Assembly: GCA_040400085.1 (NCBI GenBank)
Contig: JBBAQX010000003.1
Coordinates: 1 to 64,000, forward strand
Source of the DNA: HNR sp040400085
GTDB taxonomy: Bacteria; Actinomycetota; Actinomycetes; Actinomycetales; Microbacteriaceae
DNA: 64,000 nt
Direction: 5' to 3'
In this document: one piece after another, positions 42,436 through 51,715 of the stretch
How positions within the stretch are numbered: position 1 is the stretch's first letter
How the letters are laid out: each line of letters starts with the position of its first letter
Program-made: the position numbers and the translations under genes
The notes under the pieces: model-generated
What the model saw: the letters and a program-made list of their open reading frames with translations, nothing else
Told to the model about the DNA's origin: nothing
Database searches by the model: none

Positions 42436-43215
42436 CTAAGGCTTCACAACCGAGTAGCTGCAACGCGCACCAGCAGGCGAACCCGCGCCAAAACCCGTAT
42501 ATGAGTAGGTCACAGGAATTGCTCTACCCGTCATTTGCGTTGTCAGAACAATCATCTGCTTTGGCCGACCGTTTTCAGACACCTCAAAGTGGTCTAAGAC
42601 CTCGACGAACGGTCCGTTACAGAATTGGACGCGATATCGATCCCCAGCAGCCATGGGCTGAGATGGCTTATCTGACGTTGATACCTTCGTCTCATCGGCC
42701 GTTACCCACCCAGCAAACCAAAAGTCTGCGGTGAAGTGTCGATTTCCGTCTGGAACAAACTTTTCGTTCCAGACGTATTCTGCCTTTTCCGTCCGGTGTG
42801 TCGACGAGCTCACAAAGCGCCGCCGCATCCTCTCTGGAGTGATGTCCTGCTCTGTGTTGTCTTTGGGACCGCCCCACCAACGCACGGTAATTGTCCCGAT
42901 GCGCGACGGTACCCATGAGGGCCGCTGGGTAGGGCTTTCAGCTGAGGGCGCAGGCGCATCAACCGGGCCATGGTCTGTGATCACAAAAGCTAACGGAAGC
43001 GGGCCGAACACACAGAGCTCGCTTGTAATGTCGTCAATAATCGCAACACAGCGCCCTGGAACGCTGTTCTCATAGTTCTCGCGCCAAATTTGTCTCAAGA
43101 TGCCGCTTACGGGGTTTGATTCAGTAGAGGCGTTTGGGTTTTTGAACGAAATTCTATGACCGTATTGATCGCGCCCGACTCGGTCGAGCGCGCGTGAACT
43201 GGGCGCCGGGGTCAC
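42436..43215 (-). CDS. Hypothetical protein coupled to a desaturase
   Basis: 259 residues, no domain recognised. It is soluble-looking, with no signal peptide or membrane span, and contains many aromatic residues and short motifs such as ITVRWWGGPKDN and FTADFWFAGW. The GTG start overlaps the desaturase stop by 4 bp (GTGA), so it is probably translated in the same operon. Length and even composition argue for a real gene. Function unknown; a role linked to membrane lipid unsaturation is only guilt by association. Confidence 0.65.
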   Translation of the reverse strand: MTPAPSSRALDRVGRDQYGHRISFKNPNASTESNPVSGILRQIWRENYENSVPGRCVAIIDDITSELCVFGPLPLAFVITDHGPVDAPAPSAESPTQRPSWVPSRIGTITVRWWGGPKDNTEQDITPERMRRRFVSSSTHRTEKAEYVWNEKFVPDGNRHFTADFWFAGWVTADETKVSTSDKPSQPMAAGDRYRVQFCNGPFVEVLDHFEVSENGRPKQMIVLTTQMTGRAIPVTYSYTGFGAGSPAGARCSYSVVKP

Positions 43216-44306
43216 GGGCGCCTGTATTGGTTGAAAACGGGACAGTCGAAGGGGTCGCGTGCTGCGAGCCCAACCCTGTTGAGGTACTGAATAACGATGC
43301 CGTATGACTTGATGAGAGTGGTTTCTGTGTATGGCACGCCAATGCGTGCGCAGTGCTCGCGAACGATCTCGCGGGCCCGGGCCAGGTGCGGCCGAGGCAT
43401 GCTCGGAAACAAGTGGTGTTCAATTTGGTAGTTGAGCCCGCCCATGAACGTGCTCATACCAAACCCCTTCACATTACGTGAGGTAAGAACCTGTTTGCTG
43501 AGAAAATCAATCTTACTACCTGCGGGCAGGATGGGCATCCCTTTATGGTTTGGCGCAAATGATGCCCCCATATAAACCCCAAAAACAGCAAGCTGGACGC
43601 CGATAAACGCCGCAGCCAAGCCCAGCGGAAGAAAGTAAAAAATGACAGCGAGATAGGCAATAAGGCGAACGCCAATCATAATGAGCTCACTGGTGCGTCC
43701 GGTGATTTCACGACCGGTGATCAGTGTTTTCAGTGACTGGAAATGCAGGTTAAGGCCCTCAAGCGTTAGAAGCGGAAAAAAGAGGTATCCTTGCCGACGG
43801 GTGAGCGCGGCCATGAATCCCTTCTGCTTCGCGGCATCCTCTTCGAGAAACGAAATCGTGTCAAAGTCTATGTCTGGGTCTTTGCCGACCATGTTTGGGT
43901 TTGCATGGTGCTTGGTGTGTTTCGTCATCCACCAGCTATAGCTGATGCCGACCACACCGGCTGCTAAGACTCTCCCAATGCGATCGTTTACCGGTCCGGA
44001 TAAGAAGACCTGGCGGTGCGAGGCTTCGTGGGTGATAAAAGCAAACTGGGTCATGATGATGCCTATGGCTGCTGCAATCAACAGTTGAAACCATGAGTCG
44101 CCCAGCAGAATAAAGCCTGTAATCGCGCCGCCGAGTGCTACAACCAGGACGGAAAAAGTTGTTACGTAGAATCCTATTGTTCGACGAAGCAGGCCTGCTT
44201 CTCGGACAGTCTTCATGAGAGCGCTGTAGCTGCTGGTGGGGCTGCTTCCGTCTCCGGAGCGAGGCCGTGTCGGTCGAATGTTTCCTGTGAGGATGGGTTG
44301 CGTCAT
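43212..44306 (-). CDS. Membrane fatty-acid desaturase
   Basis: 364 residues, four-span acyl-lipid/acyl-CoA desaturase. The three histidine boxes that bind the di-iron centre are intact: HEASH (93-97), HTKHH (130-134) and QIEHH (near 295). Hydrophobic pairs lie at about 45-90 and 205-245. It introduces a cis double bond in membrane acyl chains, relevant to cold adaptation; the cold-shock gene nearby is separately transcribed. Regiospecificity cannot be read off. It is followed by an overlapping unknown gene. Confidence 0.92.
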   Translation of the reverse strand: MTQPILTGNIRPTRPRSGDGSSPTSSYSALMKTVREAGLLRRTIGFYVTTFSVLVVALGGAITGFILLGDSWFQLLIAAAIGIIMTQFAFITHEASHRQVFLSGPVNDRIGRVLAAGVVGISYSWWMTKHTKHHANPNMVGKDPDIDFDTISFLEEDAAKQKGFMAALTRRQGYLFFPLLTLEGLNLHFQSLKTLITGREITGRTSELIMIGVRLIAYLAVIFYFLPLGLAAAFIGVQLAVFGVYMGASFAPNHKGMPILPAGSKIDFLSKQVLTSRNVKGFGMSTFMGGLNYQIEHHLFPSMPRPHLARAREIVREHCARIGVPYTETTLIKSYGIVIQYLNRVGLAARDPFDCPVFNQYRRP

Positions 44307-44616
44307 TGACTGCCCTAGCTAGGAGTTAGTTGATTTCGACTTCCCAGCCGTGGAAAGAGCAATTGCTCGTGCATCAGATATCTTCATCCTACGCTTTGAT
44401 GCTGTGAGTACCGGGAATATATCCTGCGACTGGGCTGATTGGTCCTGTACGGAGTTTGTCCGAACTGTCGTTGTGCGGCTCAGGGGATGGGCGAAAGTCG
44501 GATGCTCAATGCCATGAATCTGAAAAAGCTTTGAATTTAACAAAAACATAAAATAGGGATAAATATTTACCTGATGCGTCGGTAATTTCGCTGGATAGTT
44601 TCGTATCGTTGTAAAT
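44307..44616. other. 310-bp region upstream of the desaturase
   Basis: No convincing gene. The minus-strand frames here lack ribosome sites and look random. The DNA is AT-richer towards 44520-44600 than in the neighbours. It presumably carries the desaturase promoter and the promoter of the small plus-strand frame at 44617. Confidence 0.4.
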
Positions 44617-44808
44617 ATGAATGCAATGGAAACAGAAATTCATCGGAGATGCAATGAAGCAGAAGAGTACCTGATTCTTGTGAAAAGAGCCTTCCGCAAT
44701 GCTGAAGCATCTATCTCTCAGTATCAGCGTGCGATCGGAGGGTTTGAGCATGTGCGCGAACTCTATCGTGAGCATACGGGCAGAACCTTTGTTGCCGCCC
44801 GTACCTAA
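44617..44808 (+). CDS. Small putative helical protein
   Basis: 63 residues, mostly charged and helical (EEYLILVKRAFRNAEASISQ), with no domain recognised. There is no Shine-Dalgarno sequence, but TATCGT (44604-44609) lies 7 nt before the ATG, the same leaderless pattern seen elsewhere in this window. The flanking DNA is AT-rich. Possibly real, but could be chance. Confidence 0.4.
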   Translation: MNAMETEIHRRCNEAEEYLILVKRAFRNAEASISQYQRAIGGFEHVRELYREHTGRTFVAART

Positions 44809-44881
44809 ACAGCCACTTAACCACTAGATTTTCGGGCGAATGACCGGCCGTCTCGGTCTTGTCTCATCGCCGCCCGATAGA

Positions 44882-44962
44882 AAACACCGACCCGCCCGTC
44901 GTTGCATTGCCTCCTCAGTCGTGGTGTCTGAGCGCGGCGAAGCAACGATGGAGCGGGTCGGT
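44882..44962 (-). terminator. Large two-part hairpin terminator after GH65
   Basis: Outer arms ACCGACCCGC (44886-44895) and GCGGGTCGGT (44953-44962) pair perfectly; inner arms TCGTTGC (44899-44905) and GCAACGA (44942-44948) also pair, and a further 5-bp stem (CTCAG/CTGAG) sits in the loop. On the minus strand the stem is followed by GTTTTCT. It lies 35 bp past the GH65 stop. Confidence 0.8.
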
Positions 44963-44997
44963 TCTGTTAATCAGTTAGGGCATCAGAAATCGGCCAC

Positions 44998-47487
44998 CTA
45001 GAGGTGGGGGACTGACTGGGTGATCAGAGTCCCGTCGGCTCGCCGATTGTCACGCAGGTCCCTGGCCGTTGGTGCGCCAGAGTGGCGGGGACCCTGGCCG
45101 TCTAGCGGAACAGTAACAGGGAATGCAGACGTTGCAGTAACACTCTCTCCCCGAACGCTGACGCTGACACTGTCTCCGTCCTCAACTTTAAAGGTGATGT
45201 CTTTCTGCGTCACGACAATACGCAGCCGGGTTCCCCTGATCGTCATCTTAAACGAGAGTTCGGGCCAGCTTGCGGGGAGTCTAGGGTCAAACGAGATATG
45301 ACCACGGTGGTCGCGCATCCCGCCGAAACCTGACACGAGGGCGCTCCAGGTTCCGCCCGTCGAAGCGATATGCACTCCATCAGCCGTGTTGTGGTGAAGA
45401 TCAGCAAGATCTACGAATAGAGCGTTGTGGAAATACTGCAGCGCCAACTCGTGGTAACCAACCTCCGCGGCTATGATCGATTGGACTACGGCCGAGAGAG
45501 TCGAATCTCCTGTAGTGATCGGATCGTAGTACTCAAAGTTGGCCAGTTTTTGCTCAGCGGTGAAGTACTCTCCCTGAAGGAAGAGAGCAAGCACAACATC
45601 CGCCTGCTTCAGTACCTGGAAGCGGTAGATAACGAGCGGATGGTAGTGAAGTAGAAGAGGACGTTTCGAGGCTGGAGTGTTTTCAAGATCCCACATCTCG
45701 CGCTCAAGAAAGTGTGCGTCCTGAGGGTGAATCCCCAAATGCTCGTCGAACGGGATGCTCATGGACTGGGAAGCACGATTCCACTCCAGGATCTCGTTCT
45801 CGTCCAACCCCAGCCGAGCCACCATCTGGGAGTATTCTTCCGGGCGAGTTGCGGCCAACCGGCGTACCGTGTTTACCGCGTATTCCAGGTTGAATCGAGC
45901 CATAACGTTCGTGAACAGATTATCGTTCACCACCGTCGTATACTCGTCGGGACCGGTGACGCCGTGAATATGAAAGCTTTCGTCTCCGCTGTAACGCCAG
46001 AACCCCAGATCCGTCCACATACGTGCAGTCTCGACCACGATATCGACCCCCTCTCTTGCGAGGAAATCGTCGTCTCCGGTAGCGGAGACATATTTCGCGA
46101 GGGCGTACGTAATATCAGCATCAATGTGGAATTGCGCGGTCCCTGCCGCGTAATAGGCCGAGGCCTCCTCACCGTTTATTGTCCTCCACGGGAAGAGGGC
46201 TCCTCTCTCGTTCAGGTCGATAGCGCGTCTGCGGGCGGCCGGAAGCATGTTGTAGCGGAACCGCATGGCGTTGCGAGTCAGTCTTGGAGAGGTGTATGTG
46301 AGGTAGGGCAGGACATAGATTTCCGTATCCCAGAAATAGTGACCGCTATACCCGCTACCGGTGAGGCCCTTGGCCGGAATTCCGTTACCCTCCGCGCGAG
46401 CAGACGCCTGCGCGAGCTGGAAGAGATTCCAGCGAATCGCCTGCTGCACGCCGGGGTTTCCCGGAACCTCGACATCGGAGCGCGCCCAGTATTCATCGAG
46501 CCATTCTCGCTGTTTTTCTCGCTGGTGTTCGATGCCTTCGGTCTCGACCCGATCTAACGTGCGAATGCATCGGTCGACAAGTTCGCGCGCCGGAACGCTT
46601 GCTGAGGAATGGTAGCTGACAACTTTAGTGACGGTAACGGTCTGTCCCTCCACCGCCTGGAGTCTAAAAATATGCTTTGCGATGTCTCCCTCGACGGAAC
46701 TTCGCTCGACCACTTCGCTCGTCGTCTCCACATAGTGATCGGCGCCTACGGCCACGGTCATCTCGGATCGGGCGACCTTATAGCTCAGCATCGATCGCTG
46801 GCCATCCTGCCAAAATACCTGCGGTTCCATCACCCGCTCGGTAAAATCGTTGGATTTTCGAGGGTCAAATCCCTCTGTGTGCTTATGGTTAGTGACTCCG
46901 AATTCGTCCTTCCCATCTTGACGGTTGATGAGTTGGCAGGCAATCGCAATCGGTGCGTTACCTTCCAGCATCGTCACTTTGAAAGTCAGCAGAACCAGGT
47001 GACGCTCTGCGAAAGAAACCATCCGCTCCGATTGGATCAGTACTTTCTTACCCGACGGGGTGTGCCAAATCATGCTGCGTTTGAGCACCCCCTCGGCAAA
47101 GTTGAGGGTCCTGTCGTAGTGGAGCAGCTCGGAGGCGCTGAGGCTGAGCGGCTCGTCATCGACGTAGAGACGAATGGTCTTTGCGTCGGGAGCGTTGACC
47201 ATGGTCTGTCCCACCTGAGCAAAACCGTAGGCCTGTTCGGCATGGAGAATAGGAAAGGTCTCGTGGAGACCATTGATGAAGGTTCCGTGACTGTGGTGGT
47301 CCCTGCCTTCTTCGTGATTGCCGCGCAACCCGAGATAGCCGTTGCTGACGCTGAAGATTGACTCGCTTCGTCCTAGATCGGACTCCTTGAAACTTTTCTC
47401 GCTGATTTCCCAACCACTGATGGGATAACGGCTACGGTCGAGAAAATCGTCCGGCGAAATATGGGCGGTCGTTGGGACAACGTTCAC
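44998..47487 (-). CDS. Glycoside hydrolase family 65 (disaccharide phosphorylase)
   Basis: 829 residues, full-length GH65: an N-terminal beta-sandwich, an (alpha/alpha)6 catalytic barrel and a C-terminal sheet domain. The acid catalyst lies in HGVTGPDEYTTVVND (Glu); HIASTGGTWSALVSGFGG is the phosphate-binding loop region. It splits an alpha-glucose disaccharide (maltose, trehalose, kojibiose or nigerose) with phosphate to give beta-glucose 1-phosphate and a sugar. The specificity cannot be settled by eye. GTG overlaps the stop of the beta-phosphoglucomutase gene, its natural partner. Confidence 0.92.
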   Translation of the reverse strand: MNVVPTTAHISPDDFLDRSRYPISGWEISEKSFKESDLGRSESIFSVSNGYLGLRGNHEEGRDHHSHGTFINGLHETFPILHAEQAYGFAQVGQTMVNAPDAKTIRLYVDDEPLSLSASELLHYDRTLNFAEGVLKRSMIWHTPSGKKVLIQSERMVSFAERHLVLLTFKVTMLEGNAPIAIACQLINRQDGKDEFGVTNHKHTEGFDPRKSNDFTERVMEPQVFWQDGQRSMLSYKVARSEMTVAVGADHYVETTSEVVERSSVEGDIAKHIFRLQAVEGQTVTVTKVVSYHSSASVPARELVDRCIRTLDRVETEGIEHQREKQREWLDEYWARSDVEVPGNPGVQQAIRWNLFQLAQASARAEGNGIPAKGLTGSGYSGHYFWDTEIYVLPYLTYTSPRLTRNAMRFRYNMLPAARRRAIDLNERGALFPWRTINGEEASAYYAAGTAQFHIDADITYALAKYVSATGDDDFLAREGVDIVVETARMWTDLGFWRYSGDESFHIHGVTGPDEYTTVVNDNLFTNVMARFNLEYAVNTVRRLAATRPEEYSQMVARLGLDENEILEWNRASQSMSIPFDEHLGIHPQDAHFLEREMWDLENTPASKRPLLLHYHPLVIYRFQVLKQADVVLALFLQGEYFTAEQKLANFEYYDPITTGDSTLSAVVQSIIAAEVGYHELALQYFHNALFVDLADLHHNTADGVHIASTGGTWSALVSGFGGMRDHRGHISFDPRLPASWPELSFKMTIRGTRLRIVVTQKDITFKVEDGDSVSVSVRGESVTATSAFPVTVPLDGQGPRHSGAPTARDLRDNRRADGTLITQSVPHL

Positions 47488-48251
47488 AGGGAGTCTCCTT
47501 CTGTGAGTGGAACAGAGTGCTGGGCGATTAGTGCTGAAGATATAAGCTCATCGAGATCAGATACAACGATAGTGCTGCCGGCGGCTGAGAGGGTATCGTG
47601 GCCAACGCCCCTGTCGACGCCGATGACAAGCCCGAAGTTCCCTGCCCGTCCTGCTTCTACTCCAGAGATGGCATCCTCGACCACCACAGAACGCGCCGGT
47701 GTCGTACCGAGTAATTCGGCAGCGTAGATAAAAGTATCTGGTAAAGGTTTTCCTGGGAGGTGCCTGTCGTGAGCTACGACACCGTCGACGACGACAGTAA
47801 AACGCTCCCGCAACCCCGAGGCGGCTAGCACGGCCTCCGCATTCTTAGAGCTGGAGACAACAGCCAGTTTCACCTGCGTCTGCGCGAGGGCATCCAATAA
47901 TGCGACGGAACCCGGGTACGCCTCGACACCATCACGCTCGAGAATACCCGAGAACTCCACGTTTTTGCGGTTCCCCAAGCCGCATACCGTCTCGCTCTCT
48001 GGCACATCCGACGGTTCACCCCACGGGAGATCTATCCCTCGCGAGATCAGGATGCTCTGCACCCCCTCATACCGTGGCTTGCCATCGAGATAGACAAAGT
48101 AATCCTCGTCGGTATACGAGTCGGAGATTCCTTTTTCTTCGAAGTACGAGGTAAAAAGTGTTTTCCAGGCACGCATGTGCACCTCTGCGGTGGGCGTGAG
48201 GACTCCATCGAGGTCGAAAAGGATTGCGTCAAACCTGGTGAGATCAGTCAT
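47484..48251 (-). CDS. pgmB: Beta-phosphoglucomutase (HAD family)
   Basis: 255 residues. HAD motif I DLDGVLTPTAEVH with the paired aspartates, motif II VVSSSKN, motif III PGKPLPDTF and motif IV VVEDAISGVEAGRAG are in order. It converts beta-glucose 1-phosphate to glucose 6-phosphate, completing GH65 phosphorolysis; the overlapping GH65 gene makes this assignment strong. The gene lies 44 bp after the transketolase gene and might share its transcript. Confidence 0.9.
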   Translation of the reverse strand: MTDLTRFDAILFDLDGVLTPTAEVHMRAWKTLFTSYFEEKGISDSYTDEDYFVYLDGKPRYEGVQSILISRGIDLPWGEPSDVPESETVCGLGNRKNVEFSGILERDGVEAYPGSVALLDALAQTQVKLAVVSSSKNAEAVLAASGLRERFTVVVDGVVAHDRHLPGKPLPDTFIYAAELLGTTPARSVVVEDAISGVEAGRAGNFGLVIGVDRGVGHDTLSAAGSTIVVSDLDELISSALIAQHSVPLTEGDSL

Positions 48252-48295
48252 CCATTAACGATACGGGGTAGAGGGCATAAATACCGACACATTAC

Positions 48296-50404
48296 TTAAG
48301 AGAGTGGATGGGTGATGACGTTGCATGCCTCGCGAACTGCCACCATCACTCGATCTACCGTAATTCCCATTGCTTCCATGACCTGATCGGCGCTGCCGGA
48401 AAGCCCAAATCGATCTATTCCGATGCACGCTCCGGACAAGCCCGCGTATTTCCACCACCCTGCTGTCGCTCCGGCCTCCACCGTGATCCTCGCACCGAGT
48501 GAAGGCGGAAGAACTGAGTGGCGGTACTCTGCCGGTTGTTCGTCGAACCACTGGGTGCATGGCATCGAAACGACTCGAATTGATAGCCCGTTCTCCTCGG
48601 CGAGCCGGTGTGCAGCATCCATCGCTAGCGATACTTCAGAACCCGTCGCGATGATGGCGGCGTCCTCACCGTTTCCGGATTGCCAGGCCACGTATCCGCC
48701 TCGTGAGACCCCCTCGATGACATTCGTTCGTAAGGGTAAAACGGGAAGGTTTTGTCGCGACATGATGAGTGCAGTGGGGCGGTCTTCCGTTGCGGCTATC
48801 CGATGCCACGCGGCGAAGACTTCGGCGGCATCCGCAGGGCGAACCACGTCGATCCCGGGTACTGCTCGAAGCCCTGCGAGCTGCTCGATAGGCTGATGCG
48901 TCGGGCCGTCTTCGCCCACTGCAACCGAATCGTGTGTGAAGATATAAATAGTTGGCAGCTTCATGAGCGCAGATAGCCGCAGCGCAGGACGAAGGTAATC
49001 GCTGAACACCAGGTAGGTCGACCCGTATGAGCGCCACGGTGAGTAGAGGGCTATGCCGTTCATAATTGCCGCCATCGCGTGTTCACGAATTCCGAAACGG
49101 ATGAAGGAACCGGCCCTGTTTAGCGCCGAGTAGGGACTGCCGGGGATAGCGACGCTGGTTGACCCGGCGAGGTCGGCCGAGCCTCCCCACAGAGACGTGC
49201 TCGGAGAGTTTGTCGCCGATGCGTGCCCGGAGATGGGCTCGCTGGAGGATGCGTGCAGGGCCTTGATTACCGCGTTGTTGCTTGAGCGGGTGGCGATCTG
49301 CGTACCGGGAGCTGGCAGCTCGGCGAGCATAGATTCGAGGATTCCTCGCCACTCGGTAACTGAATTCCCGGGCGTTCTGATCTGGGCTGCCCGTTCAGCT
49401 TCAGCCGGGTTCTCAAACGCCCAGGCGGTATACTGTTCGTCCCAGGCTGACTCCGCTGCTGCGCCTCGGGTGAGTGCTTCGCGGGTGTGGGCGAGCACCT
49501 CGGGGGAGACGAGGTCATCAATGCTAGCTGCGGGATCAACTCCGAGGGTTGACTTGATCTCGGCGAGGTCGGTATCTCCGAATGCCCCAGCGTGTGCGGC
49601 CGAGGTCCCGCCAACAGCCTGCGACGGATAACCGATCACGCTGGTCAGGGCAACAAGGGTAGGTACGCCCGTGCGCTCGCGGGCTTGGGTGAGAACGTTC
49701 TGGATCTGTTCTAGGTCGTTCGCGTCTGTGATTTCGAGGACCCTCCAGCCGTATGCGCGATAGCGTGCTTTGACGTCCTCGCTGAATGTTTCGCGGTTGG
49801 TGCTATCGATGGTGATGTTGTTGTCGTCCCAGATCACGACGAGGTTATCGAGTTGGAGGGTTCCGGCGAGGCTGCTCGCTTCGGCGGAGACGCCTTCCTG
49901 TAGGCAGCCGTCGCCGGCCAGCGCCCAGATCGTGCTATCGAAGAGGTCGCCGCTTGAGGGGAGCATTGCTTGTTCGTGGGATGCCGCCATTGCCATCCCC
50001 ACGGCAGAGGCTATGCCCTGGCCGAGCGGGCCCGTGCTCATCTCGACGCCGGGGGTGTGATCCGTCTCAGGGTGGCCGGGAGTTGCTGAGCCAAAACTGC
50101 GAGCTTTCTTGATGTCGTCGAGTTCCAAACCGTATCCCGTGAGGTAGTTTTGAACGTAGAGGAGGATGCTCGCGTGTCCGGCTGAGAGCACAAACCGATC
50201 TCGTCCCTGCCATTTCGGGTTTGCCGGGTTGTGGATGAGAATCCGTGAGAAGAGTACGTGGGCTAGCGGGGCGAGTGCTGCCGCCGTGCCTGCGTGGCCG
50301 TGCCCCTTGTCTTGGACGACTTGGATTGGAATGATGCGCGCAGCCGTGACCGCTGCTGTGTCAAGAGTGCTGAAGGAAGATATCTGCTGGTTGGCCATAC
50401 ACAT
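48296..50404 (-). CDS. tkt: Transketolase, second pathway-type copy
   Basis: 702 residues, complete three-domain transketolase. The thiamine-diphosphate motif GDGCLQEGVSAEASSLAGTL with WDDNNITID and the pyrimidine domain (HDSVAVGEDGPTHQPIEQLA) are intact. It moves two-carbon ketol units between sugar phosphates. The context (divergent ROK regulator, PTS, deoC) suggests a dedicated copy beside the housekeeping enzyme. The start may be ATG 50404 or 50398; neither has a Shine-Dalgarno sequence, and an operator lies directly upstream. Confidence 0.92.
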   Translation of the reverse strand: MCMANQQISSFSTLDTAAVTAARIIPIQVVQDKGHGHAGTAAALAPLAHVLFSRILIHNPANPKWQGRDRFVLSAGHASILLYVQNYLTGYGLELDDIKKARSFGSATPGHPETDHTPGVEMSTGPLGQGIASAVGMAMAASHEQAMLPSSGDLFDSTIWALAGDGCLQEGVSAEASSLAGTLQLDNLVVIWDDNNITIDSTNRETFSEDVKARYRAYGWRVLEITDANDLEQIQNVLTQARERTGVPTLVALTSVIGYPSQAVGGTSAAHAGAFGDTDLAEIKSTLGVDPAASIDDLVSPEVLAHTREALTRGAAAESAWDEQYTAWAFENPAEAERAAQIRTPGNSVTEWRGILESMLAELPAPGTQIATRSSNNAVIKALHASSSEPISGHASATNSPSTSLWGGSADLAGSTSVAIPGSPYSALNRAGSFIRFGIREHAMAAIMNGIALYSPWRSYGSTYLVFSDYLRPALRLSALMKLPTIYIFTHDSVAVGEDGPTHQPIEQLAGLRAVPGIDVVRPADAAEVFAAWHRIAATEDRPTALIMSRQNLPVLPLRTNVIEGVSRGGYVAWQSGNGEDAAIIATGSEVSLAMDAAHRLAEENGLSIRVVSMPCTQWFDEQPAEYRHSVLPPSLGARITVEAGATAGWWKYAGLSGACIGIDRFGLSGSADQVMEAMGITVDRVMVAVREACNVITHPLS

Positions 50405-50406
50405 AA

Positions 50407-50430
50407 CTTTCGTATAGAACTATACAAAAG
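50407..50430. promoter_or_regulatory. Putative ROK operator between tkt and ROK gene
   Basis: CTTTCGTATAG (50407-50417) and CTATACAAAAG (50420-50430) form an 11-bp inverted repeat with one mismatch around 2 nt. It sits 3 bp from the tkt start, ideal for blocking its transcription, and in the shared intergenic region of the divergent regulator. Confidence 0.7.
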
Positions 50431-50481
50431 TCAAGAATCGTAGACTGTGGAGATTGATTTGTTTGGAAAGGACGAGGCGAA

Positions 50482-51651
50482 GTGACAGCACCAACGTTTG
50501 TGACTGGTTCCGGCATCATGCTGGGCTATATCCGCTCGGGTACGGCTCGGACAAGGACTGAATTGGTCGCGCAGCTCGGCTGGTCGCGGGTAACAGTTGG
50601 TAAGCGGCTTGACGAACTGATGGATGCTCGGCTCATTGTTGCATCGGGACAACGGGACTCCACTGGTGGCCGGCGCGCCGAGATCTTTGAGCTCAACAAG
50701 GACGCCGGGTTCTTGCTTACCGCCGATATCGGTGGGTCCCACAGTCGGGTCGGTGTCAGTGACCTGGCCGCAAACGTTCTGGTTGAGGCCGAGGTGGATA
50801 TTGATATCGCGACAGGTCTCGACAGGGTGCTCACGTGGGCCCATGAGGTCTATGGGCACCTCTTAGACTCTCTGGGAATCGGCGTTTCCGACATTGTTGG
50901 TATTGGCGTGGGGGTCCCCGGCCCCGTCGATCCCGCAACCGGTCGTCTCGTTAACCCTCCGATCATGCCGGGATGGGACGGCGTCCTCGTTGCCGATTAC
51001 TTTCACGAACGATATCCGGATGCCGTCGTCGCGGTGGATCGGGATGTTAACATCATGGCACTCGGGGAACAGCGACAAGCGTGGCCAGAACACCAGACTT
51101 TTGCGCTCGTAAAGTTGGGCCTCGGTGTGGGGTCCGCTCTTATCCTGGATGGGCAAGCGGCCCACGGCGCAATCGGGGCTGCGGGTGACCTTGGGCATAT
51201 CAGGCATGGTGGAGAAGAGATTTGTCGCTGCGGAAGCAGAGGGTGTCTTGAAGCCACCGCAAGCGGCTGGGCAATACGCCGCGAACTCAAGAAGCTTGGC
51301 TACTCCGTCAATACCAGTAGAGATATCGTTGCCCTCGCGCACGATGGCAATCAGGATACCCTGCGATTGCTCGCGGATATGTGTACGCAGGTGGGTCATT
51401 CCATTGCGGATCTCGTCGGCTTGTTCAATCCCGGGGTTGTGGTGATTGGCGGAAACCTCGCAAATCTGGGCGATCTCATCCTGAATCCGATTCGGGCTGC
51501 TGTTGTTGAAAGGGTCCCCTCGTATCTCATTGATCAGCTCGTGATTGCGCCGGGGAAGCTGGGGGGTAGAGCCGGTGTTTTCGGTGCGGCGATCCTCGCG
51601 CAGGATGCTGTGTGCGATCCGGACAGGGTAAGTCTGGCCACTCGTGGCTAA
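50482..51651 (+). CDS. ROK-family sugar-responsive regulator
   Basis: 389 residues. An N-terminal winged helix (about 1-75, TRTELVAQLGWSRVTVGKRL) is fused to a ROK kinase-like fold (about 80-385) with ADIGGSHSRVGV, VGVPGPVDPATG and the zinc motif CRCGSRGCLE. Such proteins repress catabolic operons and release DNA on binding a sugar or sugar phosphate. The start is GTG. It is divergent from tkt and upstream of a PTS-deoC gene set, with related operator words before tkt and before EIIA. Confidence 0.9.
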   Translation: MTAPTFVTGSGIMLGYIRSGTARTRTELVAQLGWSRVTVGKRLDELMDARLIVASGQRDSTGGRRAEIFELNKDAGFLLTADIGGSHSRVGVSDLAANVLVEAEVDIDIATGLDRVLTWAHEVYGHLLDSLGIGVSDIVGIGVGVPGPVDPATGRLVNPPIMPGWDGVLVADYFHERYPDAVVAVDRDVNIMALGEQRQAWPEHQTFALVKLGLGVGSALILDGQAAHGAIGAAGDLGHIRHGGEEICRCGSRGCLEATASGWAIRRELKKLGYSVNTSRDIVALAHDGNQDTLRLLADMCTQVGHSIADLVGLFNPGVVVIGGNLANLGDLILNPIRAAVVERVPSYLIDQLVIAPGKLGGRAGVFGAAILAQDAVCDPDRVSLATRG

Positions 51652-51684
51652 CGATTCGGCATTAATTTTGGAGACAACCTCAAA

Positions 51685-51694
51685 AACTTTCGTA
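51685..51694. promoter_or_regulatory. Shared operator word before the PTS genes
   Basis: AACTTTCGTA here is identical to 50405-50414 in the tkt operator. The sequence continues CTTTCGTAAAT, close to the reverse complement of the TTTACGTAAAG palindrome at 52602-52612 before EIIC, apart from one inserted base. These are likely sites for the ROK regulator, although the second half-site here is weak. Confidence 0.5.
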
Positions 51695-51715
51695 AATCGC
51701 TAGACATAAGTAATA

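Noticed and set aside
44319..44775. Two minus-strand frames upstream of the desaturase
   Set aside because: No ribosome site, no conserved motif and poor codon bias; the second overlaps the better plus-strand small frame.
45712..46557. 281-residue plus-strand frame opposite GH65
   Set aside because: It is antisense to a full-length enzyme gene and lacks any motif.
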